Below, piece by piece: positions 7,151 to 11,590 of a stretch of DNA of 11,590 nt. Made by a program: the position numbers and the translations under genes. Under the pieces are notes generated by a model. It worked only from the letters and a program-made list of their open reading frames with translations. It made no database searches and had not been told where the DNA came from. Position 1 is the first letter of the stretch. Each line of letters opens with the position of its first letter. Source of the stretch: JAGLQA01 sp023135565 (lineage in GTDB: Bacteria > Acidobacteriota > Aminicenantia > UBA2199); NCBI GenBank assembly GCA_030639305.1, contig DAOWCY010000222.1, forward strand, positions 1 to 11,590. Reading direction: 5' to 3'.

Positions 7151-7158
7151 TCTCTAAA

Positions 7159-8478
7159 CTAAAGGGCATCGCTGCCAAATCCCGGCAGAAGCGAAACCGC
7201 ATACAAAGGAATATTAACTAAATCACCATCCTTTGTGAAATTCCGGGGCGATGTACGAAAAACTTCCGCCGGCTGATACTTCTGCGCATATACACGCAAA
7301 CTCTTCGTCCTGCGGCTTAACCCTCCCTTCACCTCTAAAGGGAAAATACTCCCCTCAGCGGAAAACACAAAATCAACCTCAGCTTCACTTTTACTGGTCC
7401 AATAAAAAATTTTATCGCTATCCATGCTGCTTACCAACTCTCCTGCCACATAGTTTTCCGTAAAAGCCCCACTGTATTCCGAAAAAAGCCTGTCACCCAG
7501 GACAATAACCCGCGGCGGCACGTCCAACAGCGCACATAAAAGACCGGGATCGAGCAAAAAAATCTTAAATTTACTGCGATCGATATAACCCGCCAGCGGC
7601 AGTTTCGGGGTTTTGATATGGTAAACTACATAGATAAGCCCGGCTTTGCGCAGCCACTCTATAGCAGTTTCAAAACGCGCAGCCCTGCCCCCTTTCTTAA
7701 CATCGCTGTACTTGAATTTTTTGTTCTCCCGGGCCAGTTGAGCTGGGATAGAACGCCATACATCAGACACATTGATCGCTTCAGCGGCTGACGAGTATTT
7801 TGAAAAGTCCCTCTCGTATGCCTGTAGAATCTCCCTTTGCAGCTCGCCCACTTTCTCGATGTCCCGGTTCGAGATATAGCTCTGCACCACTTCAGGCATG
7901 CCGCCTATATAAAGATAGTACTTAAATAACCTGATCAGTTTTTCATGCAGCACACCGGTTAACGGCTCCGCACTCTTCTTCTCTTCAAGAAGTGTAAGCA
8001 GCATATCCTGCCCAACGGCGGTCAGGTATTCGAGAAAACTCATGGGATAAAGGGTCATAAAGTTAACTTTTCCTACTGGAAAACCGGCGCGTTTCCCCAC
8101 ACTCACGCCTAATAAAGAACCGGCTGAAACCACATGGTACCCCGGCGCTTCCTCACAGAAATATTTAAGGCTGGTTATGGCGCGGGGGAACGCCTGGATT
8201 TCATCGAAAAAAATCAACGTCGAACCGGGTTTGATCTTCCTCCCTGCAAAAGCGCTCAACGATTCAATTAGGACGGCGGGATCCAAAGAAGATTCAAAAA
8301 GCGCACCCACCTCCGGGGTTTGCTCAAAATTAAAATAAGCGCAGTTTTCATATTCTCTTTCGGCAAATTCTTTTAAAAGGTATGTCTTCCCCACCTGCCT
8401 GGCGCCCTGGAGCAGCAGGGGTTTGCGGCTGTCCTGCGACTTCCAGGTCAATAAATCTTTATACAAAAAACGTTTCAT
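7159..8478 (-). CDS. AAA family ATPase with DUF4143 domain
   Basis: 439 aa from the ATG at 8478, chosen because GAGAGG (8486-8491, read on the - strand) lies seven bases upstream; a TTG at 8493 falls on that site and is less likely. Walker A is GARQVGKT (25-32) and Walker B is LIFFDEIQ (88-95), followed by AGSLLGV-type sensor sequence. The middle and C-terminal part match DUF4143, ending in EVDFVF plus PLEVKGG. That signature resembles the E/D...D...ExK core of PD-(D/E)XK nucleases. Proteins of this class are abundant, often strain-variable and of unknown function; length and motif set are normal, so it appears intact. It is a lone gene converging on the five-gene operon. Its own promoter is strong (8508-8536). 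No clear functional tie to its neighbours. Confidence 0.92.
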   Translation of the reverse strand: MKRFLYKDLLTWKSQDSRKPLLLQGARQVGKTYLLKEFAEREYENCAYFNFEQTPEVGALFESSLDPAVLIESLSAFAGRKIKPGSTLIFFDEIQAFPRAITSLKYFCEEAPGYHVVSAGSLLGVSVGKRAGFPVGKVNFMTLYPMSFLEYLTAVGQDMLLTLLEEKKSAEPLTGVLHEKLIRLFKYYLYIGGMPEVVQSYISNRDIEKVGELQREILQAYERDFSKYSSAAEAINVSDVWRSIPAQLARENKKFKYSDVKKGGRAARFETAIEWLRKAGLIYVVYHIKTPKLPLAGYIDRSKFKIFLLDPGLLCALLDVPPRVIVLGDRLFSEYSGAFTENYVAGELVSSMDSDKIFYWTSKSEAEVDFVFSAEGSIFPLEVKGGLSRRTKSLRVYAQKYQPAEVFRTSPRNFTKDGDLVNIPLYAVSLLPGFGSDAL

Positions 8479-8507
8479 AACATTACCTCTCAATTAATGT
8501 TGGAATT

Positions 8508-8536
8508 ATTATATGATATCTCCGAAAAAATGTCAA
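8508..8536 (-). promoter_or_regulatory. Perfect-consensus promoter of the DUF4143 ATPase gene
   Basis: On the - strand TTGACA (8531-8536) and TATAAT (8508-8513) are separated by 17 bases, an exact match to the housekeeping consensus. The predicted start of transcription is near 8501, giving a leader of about 20 bases before the ATG at 8478. The -35 hexamer falls inside the first of the four 33-bp repeats. Confidence 0.85.
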
Positions 8537-8649
8537 GTTCGGTGTTTTTTATCCTCGGAAAAGTGTCGAGTCGGGCGTATTTTATGTCCGGAAAAGTGAC
8601 GGGCCGGGCTGAATTTATGTCCGAGAAAATGTCACGCAGCGAGGCTAAG
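8518..8649. repeat. Four tandem degenerate 33-bp repeats
   Basis: Units begin at 8518, 8551, 8584 and 8617, an exact 33-base period. Aligned cores are ATCTCCGAAAAAATGTC, ATCCTCGGAAAAGTGTC, ATGTCCGGAAAAGTGAC and ATGTCCGAGAAAATGTC. Units 1-3 then carry a C/G-rich patch and a T-rich end; the second half of unit 4 has diverged. There are no unique spacers, so this is not CRISPR. Tandem recognition sites of this kind are found at the ends of some insertion sequences (for example the multiple terminal repeats of IS21-type elements) and upstream of regulated promoters. Unit 1 supplies the -35 of the ATPase promoter. Confidence 0.7.
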
Positions 8650-8712
8650 GCTTTGTAAACACGCACACCTCCCCGCGCGGCGGGACCGAAGTGCCGAAAA
8701 GTATCCCGGTAC

Positions 8713-8748
8713 GGGCGCGGACTACGCCCATCCCATAAATTTTTTTTT
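8713..8748 (+). terminator. Weak hairpin and T-run upstream of the next promoter
   Basis: GGGCG (8713-8717) pairs with CGCCC (8725-8729) and a nine-T run occupies 8740-8748. The ten-base gap between stem and T run is longer than usual for an intrinsic terminator. The surrounding 8650-8735 is a GC-rich non-coding stretch with several overlapping short hairpins. Confidence 0.25.
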
Positions 8749-8750
8749 AG

Positions 8751-8779
8751 TTGATTTTTTGTGAGTTTTATACTATAAT
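8751..8779 (+). promoter_or_regulatory. Promoter of the small-ORF / zinc-ribbon pair
   Basis: TTGATT (8751-8756) and TATAAT (8774-8779) are separated by 17 bases. Transcription should start near 8785. A GTTAA-atgc-TTAAC palindrome (8790-8803) sits immediately after the expected start, where a repressor could act. Confidence 0.75.
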
Positions 8780-8789
8780 AGACCTTTAA

Positions 8790-9075
8790 GTTAAATGCTT
8801 AACAATAACGCTCTCCAATGACTCGAGGAGAAAAATTGCTGTGAGAAAAAAAGTGTTTCCCCATAACGACATATTGTTAAAAAACAAACAATATTGCCCG
8901 GCATTGCCGTTACTCGCCGCCGCCAAAACCCTCAAAAAAAGAAAACTTACCTTTTTTAACAATATTTTGTTTTGTTATAATTTTAACAATACCGCCCTGC
9001 CGCCGGATCGCGTGGACAGTCCGGAAAAGAAAATAACTTTTTTTAACAACTTTTTGTTAAGTTACAAATTTAACG
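8790..9075 (+). repeat. Cluster of TTAACAA/TTGTTAA hairpins
   Basis: This stretch is loaded with TTAAC and GTTAA motifs, many arranged as short inverted pairs. They are GTTAA/TTAAC at 8790-8803, ATATTGTT/AACAATAT at 8871-8894, a TTAACAATA pair at about 8957 and 8983 around a TTGTTATAA, and a perfect TTAACAA-CTTT-TTGTTAA hairpin at 9043-9060. The last two clusters are each followed by a CCCTG. Spacing of the larger units is roughly 85 bases. It may be an array of regulator sites, or simply the DNA face of a repeated peptide in the overlapping 8841-9110 frame. Confidence 0.5.
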
Positions 9076-9110
9076 ATATTTGCCCTGAAGAAAATAAGGA
9101 GGCATCATGA
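8841..9110 (+). CDS. Small repetitive hypothetical protein, coupled to the next gene
   Basis: 89 aa, start GTG with GAGGAG (8825-8830) ten bases upstream. I do not recognise it. The product is rich in Lys, Asn, Phe and Leu and contains a repeated segment: KLTFFNNILFCYNFNN (about 34-49) and KITFFNNFLLSYKFND (about 66-81). A weaker first copy may lie near residues 8-19. No signal peptide or clear membrane span is seen. In favour of its being real: a good promoter and ribosome binding site precede it, and its TGA overlaps the next ATG as ATGA (9107-9110). Against: its sequence is dominated by the TTAACAA repeats, so the frame could be a by-product of a regulatory array. If translated, it would couple ribosomes onto the zinc-ribbon gene. 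Confidence 0.45.
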   Translation: MRKKVFPHNDILLKNKQYCPALPLLAAAKTLKKRKLTFFNNILFCYNFNNTALPPDRVDSPEKKITFFNNFLLSYKFNDICPEENKEAS

Positions 9111-9616
9111 AAATATATGATAGCCGCGGAATGTTAAATATCCCGGAGCCGCTCAAAAGAGTTCCAAATAAAAACCGGGAAAGTCTCGTAGTAAAGAGCT
9201 GTTACTGCCCAAACGGCCACAACTTGATAGGTAACCGGGTACAATTTAATGGTCACAACGGTATTTTATTAAAAGTTAGGAGCAGGGGCCAGGAAGGCTT
9301 TGCCGGTTTGAGCCCTGTTTATGGAGCAAAATGCCGCATCTCCATGGACATCGAACTTGTCGAAGGTGAAATTCCCCAATTATTATGTCCCACCTGTGAT
9401 GTGGAGCTGCCTGCTTTTTCTGTTTGTAATTGCGGCGCTGAGATTGTTGCTTTATTTTTGAATAAAGAGGCGGATTATACCGATTGCATCGGCATCTGCA
9501 ATCGCGTCGGCTGCGAAAACGACACCGTCAGGCATGAAGGAGAACTATTATCCCTGACTGCCTGCGACAGTTCGCATAAGAAGAGCGGTTTGAGTACCTT
9601 CCTCACTCCCAATTGA
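9107..9616 (+). CDS. Cysteine-rich, zinc-ribbon-like hypothetical protein
   Basis: 169 aa, with a strong AAGGAGG (9095-9101) five bases ahead of the ATG. CYCPNGHNL (32-40) gives Cys32, Cys34 and His38. CPTC (94-97) and CNCG (107-110) give a second cluster typical of a treble-clef or zinc-ribbon knuckle. A third group, CIGICNRVGC (127-136), lies near the C-terminus. Between the first two clusters is a beta-rich stretch (VQFNGHNGILLKVRSRGQEGFAGLSPVYG). The arrangement suggests a soluble protein binding one or two zinc ions. I recognise no named family and propose no function. An imperfect hairpin follows the stop (9628-9657), but without a T run. Confidence 0.75.
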   Translation: MKIYDSRGMLNIPEPLKRVPNKNRESLVVKSCYCPNGHNLIGNRVQFNGHNGILLKVRSRGQEGFAGLSPVYGAKCRISMDIELVEGEIPQLLCPTCDVELPAFSVCNCGAEIVALFLNKEADYTDCIGICNRVGCENDTVRHEGELLSLTACDSSHKKSGLSTFLTPN

Positions 9617-9946
9617 GCCTCAGCACAAGCGGCGTTCTTCAAGACGAAGACGGCGCTGTTATTCGCTGCCGCCATGCAATGATATTTTTAGAGACCGCGG
9701 GGCGTTGTGGAGTCCCGGAACCAATATTAAAAGGGTAAGTAATTGCCCACCTCCTTTTGTTGTAAGGCTACATATTTATTTGGAAAAAGGACCGCCTCCT
9801 CTCTATGGCACGGCGGGGGCTGCTCGCTGTGGGCAGCCCCTGACTATGCTTCCCGCTTTTGTGATGAAGCGAAAACGCTCATCGTTCAACAAAAGTTTTG
9901 TGGGGGTGCAGGGGGCAAAGTTGATGAGAAATTGGAAAATTCCCCC

Positions 9947-9983
9947 AGTAACTATCCAGTTTTTCCGAAGCTGAATAGTTACT
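9947..9983. repeat. 13-bp inverted repeat containing CTGAATAGTTAC
   Basis: AGTAACTATCCAG (9947-9959) and CTGAATAGTTACT (9971-9983) pair at 12 of 13 positions around an 11-base loop. The same CTGAATAGTTAC string occurs in the same orientation at 7117-7128, just beyond the 3' end of the DUF4143 gene. The two right-hand copies thus bracket the ATPase and zinc-ribbon genes. A dispersed intergenic repeat or element end is likely. Confidence 0.5.
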
Positions 9984-9993
9984 TCTCCCACTC

Positions 9994-10022
9994 TTGCAAT
10001 ATAGAAGTATTTCGTTTAAAAT
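9994..10022 (+). promoter_or_regulatory. Candidate promoter of the TPR gene
   Basis: TTGCAA (9994-9999) and TAAAAT (10017-10022) are spaced by 17 bases: four of six and five of six consensus matches. It leaves a leader of roughly 140 bases containing a GCGGGT/ACCCGC hairpin and an AAGGA/TCCTT hairpin. Confidence 0.45.
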
Positions 10023-10169
10023 ATACAAAGCAGGATTTTGCCCCATAAATAGTTTAAAGCGGGTGGCACCCGCAGCCTATGAACGTGGGCGAAAGGATTT
10101 CCTTGTATTAAAAAATTTTCGCGAAAAAAAAAGATTTTCACGAATCAGCAGCATAGAACGGAGGCCAAA

Positions 10170-11156
10170 ATGGTAAAAAGAATCTTTTGTTTGTCGGTAG
10201 TTTTGCTGTTTTTATCCAGTGTGGTAACAGTTTACGGCGCTTCCCATAAAGAGTATTTCGAGCAGGGGAAAAAAGCCTATAAAAACAAACAGTATACGGA
10301 GGCTCTCGATAATTTTCGTAAAGCTGTTTCAGGGAAACCGGGCAAAGCGAAATATCACTACAATCTCGGTCTGGCTGCCAGGAAATTAAACCGTTACCGG
10401 GAAGCCTACGAGGCGCTTGCAAAAGCTAAGGAACTCGATCCCGGCCTCGGTTTTACCAAAAAGCGGGGCGACTTTTTCAAAAAGTTAGAGGAGATGAAGA
10501 GCCGCGCCGGGACAGCAGCCGGTAAAGCGGCGGCCGTGACCGGTTCTCACAAGGAATTTTTTGAATTTGGGAAAAAAGCTCTGAAAAACAAACAATATAA
10601 TGCCGCGCTTATCAATCTCAGGAGAGCGGTTGCCGGGAACCCCGGCTCAGCGAAATATCACTACAATCTCGGCTTGGCGGCCAGGAAAATGAAAAATTAC
10701 CGCGAAGCCTATGACGCATTCGTTAAGGCTAAAGAACTCGATCCGGGCATCGAGTTTACCAATAAGCGGGACGACTTCTATAAAAAAATTAAAGAGATGA
10801 GGAACCGCGCCGGATCAGCGCCGGTAGAACGCACACCGGCCTCCACCACCGCGAAAAAGAAGAAAAAGAGCAGTGGTTTCCGGATCGGTATTTTTGCCGT
10901 TCTCGCGGTGATTGTGCTTATTATCGTCGGCAAAGTCAGGGGCCGCAAAGACCGGCTGGTTAGTGACGACAGCGGGCAGACCATGGTACAGAAAGGGTCC
11001 CGTTTCATGGGCGGCAGTAAACGTTTTTGGGGCCGACCGGGACGAGGCCGGAGAGATCCCGGTTTCGATGACGCACGAATGTATGATGATTATTCCCGGG
11101 ATCATGATTACAGGCCGGGCACTGCTGAACCTGTGAGCCGCGTCGATGAATCATAA
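10170..11156 (+). CDS. Secreted or membrane-anchored TPR protein with duplicated repeat block
   Basis: 328 aa. GGAGG (10160-10164) is five bases ahead of the ATG. Residues 1-24 form a classic signal peptide: VKR, a hydrophobic core, then VYGA with cleavage near 23-25. Two near-identical blocks follow, 25-125 and 126 to about 222. Each begins SHKE[YF]FE and contains two TPR-type helical pairs (KNKQY..AL..[FL]R[KR]AV, then AKYHYNLGLAARK...YREAY.A..KAKELDPG). A Lys-rich linker precedes a single membrane span (239-254, IGIFAVLAVIVLIIVG). A polar, Arg/Asp/Gly-rich tail of about 70 residues follows. It probably acts as an envelope scaffold for protein-protein contacts, with the TPRs on the outside. 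The blocks share long stretches of nucleotide identity, so the duplication is recent. Partner unknown; no operon partner downstream. Confidence 0.88.
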   Translation: MVKRIFCLSVVLLFLSSVVTVYGASHKEYFEQGKKAYKNKQYTEALDNFRKAVSGKPGKAKYHYNLGLAARKLNRYREAYEALAKAKELDPGLGFTKKRGDFFKKLEEMKSRAGTAAGKAAAVTGSHKEFFEFGKKALKNKQYNAALINLRRAVAGNPGSAKYHYNLGLAARKMKNYREAYDAFVKAKELDPGIEFTNKRDDFYKKIKEMRNRAGSAPVERTPASTTAKKKKKSSGFRIGIFAVLAVIVLIIVGKVRGRKDRLVSDDSGQTMVQKGSRFMGGSKRFWGRPGRGRRDPGFDDARMYDDYSRDHDYRPGTAEPVSRVDES

Positions 11157-11421
11157 AGGTGGGAGGGTGCGCCCGGATTTTTTACAACATTTTGCCTCCG
11201 GCGGCCAAAACCCTTTTGAAAAAGGGTTCTGGACTCCCAAAACTTTTGATGAGCGATACGATTCTCTACACAGTAAACGGCCATCGTTGGCTTCTGCCCC
11301 GAAGGGGCTTATTGGCGGGTGGCACCGGCAGCCGATAAGGGAACCACAGATTACGCAGATTAAAAAAAACATACAGGTTCAGAAAATTTTCCTTTTGAGA
11401 GGTAATGTCTCTATAGCTCCA
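11157..11421. repeat. Non-coding repeat-like sequence downstream of the TPR gene
   Basis: CCAAAACCCTTTT (11205-11217) and AAAAGGGTTCTGG (11220-11232) form a nearly perfect hairpin; the T-rich side suits a - strand terminator better than a + strand one. CCCAAAACTTTTGATGAGCG (11236-11255) recurs in inverted, interrupted form near 9876-9903. GCCCC-gaa-GGGGC is at 11296-11308. GCGGGTGGCACCGGCAGCC (11315-11333) matches 10059-10077 at 18 of 19 bases. ACCACAGATTACGCAGATT (11343-11361) resembles widespread intergenic repeats. No gene is supported. Confidence 0.5.
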
Positions 11422-11547
11422 TTAGAGTTTACGAGCACAATCCCCTCTTGAATAGTGCCATTTGGCGGCCCCAATAAAACAAGATAAAATGATACCATAT
11501 AATTTTATCTCTTCAAAGGTTTCTTGAAACTGAAACATGAGTCGCAT
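11422..11547 (-). CDS. Possible 41-aa small protein near the right edge
   Basis: On the - strand AAAAGGAG (11554-11561) lies six bases ahead of an ATG at 11547. It opens a frame reading MRLMFQFQETFEEIKLYGII and continuing LSCFIGAAKWHYSRGDCARKL to a TAA at 11422-11424. The ribosome binding site is good, but no family is recognised. A second - strand frame overlapping its 3' half reads NGTIQEGIVLVNSNGAIETLP, which looks more protein-like. The region could therefore be a frameshifted remnant of a longer gene rather than an intact small one. Confidence 0.3.
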   Translation of the reverse strand: MRLMFQFQETFEEIKLYGIILSCFIGAAKWHYSRGDCARKL

Positions 11548-11590
11548 TCTGTTCTCCTTTTCTATAATTTTGCTCCAGCACAAAAAATCC

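Larger units (their letters stand above)
9617..10169. other. Non-coding stretch with several hairpins
   Basis: No convincing gene on either strand. It holds an imperfect stem AGCGGCGTTCTTC/GAAGACGGCGCT (9628-9657), GGGGCTGC/GCAGCCCC (9816-9840) and GATGA(a)GCG/CGCTCATC (9863-9883). Also present are the CTGAATAGTTAC inverted pair (9947-9983), a promoter for the TPR gene (9994-10022) and GCGGGT/ACCCGC (10059-10073). An A-rich tract with TTTTCGCGAAAA follows at about 10116-10127. The density of stems suggests intergenic repeat elements or mobile-element debris; no known RNA family was recognised. Confidence 0.55.

Noticed and set aside
8518..8649. CRISPR array
   Set aside because: The 33-base units are contiguous and degenerate with no unique spacers, and no cas gene is present.
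10030..10169. Riboswitch upstream of the TPR gene
   Set aside because: The hairpins match no riboswitch consensus I know, and one of them recurs downstream of the gene as a repeat.
10138..10422. 94-aa - strand frame over the TPR gene start
   Set aside because: It is a shadow of the TPR gene, whose signal peptide, ribosome binding site and TPR repeats are clear.

Overview
The window looks like mid-to-low-GC bacterial DNA with strong purine-rich ribosome binding sites, several near-consensus housekeeping-type promoters and a cluster of DnaA-box-like sequences of the form TTTTCCACA. Together these suggest a Firmicute, possibly a clostridial or Peptococcaceae-like organism. This is an inference from signal style only; no rRNA, tRNA or marker protein is present to fix the taxonomy.

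Layout. Bases 1-145 hold four DnaA-box-like 9-mers at exact 11-bp spacing, a fifth box, a C-rich tract and a TTA-repeat AT-rich stretch, which is the architecture of a bacterial replication-origin unwinding region. Bases 146-570 are non-coding and hold an imperfect inverted repeat around what may be a decayed insertion-sequence remnant. A good promoter (571-599) and a structured leader with a possible short upstream reading frame lead into a tight five-gene operon on the + strand (708-7074). Its genes are a double-SIS phosphosugar-binding protein, a phosphoribosyltransferase-like protein, an ORC/CDC6-like AAA-type ATPase, an unrecognised Rossmann-like protein and a PfkB-family sugar or nucleoside kinase. 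All four junctions overlap by 4-10 bases.

Convergent to the operon is a DUF4143-type ATPase on the - strand (7159-8478). Its perfect-consensus promoter is embedded in four tandem 33-bp degenerate repeats. Next, a + strand promoter (8751-8779) drives a small repetitive 89-aa reading frame, coupled by an ATGA overlap to a 169-aa cysteine-rich, zinc-ribbon-like protein. A roughly 550-base non-coding stretch with several hairpins follows, then a secreted or membrane-anchored TPR protein with an internal 303-base duplication (10170-11156). The right edge is non-coding repeat-like sequence plus a weak short - strand reading frame.

How the genes may work together. Three of the five operon products have folds that handle phosphosugars or PRPP (SIS, PRTase, PfkB), and one is a large P-loop ATPase. 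Such a set would fit a dedicated small-molecule (modified nucleotide or sugar phosphate) pathway controlled by an ATPase. From memory, PRTase-like proteins next to ORC/CDC6-like ATPases occur in predicted biological-conflict (defence) loci, so an undescribed defence or signalling system is the most interesting reading. The sequence does not prove this; a specialised metabolic operon remains possible. The window has an accessory-island feel: lone ATPase, repeats and IS-like remnants.
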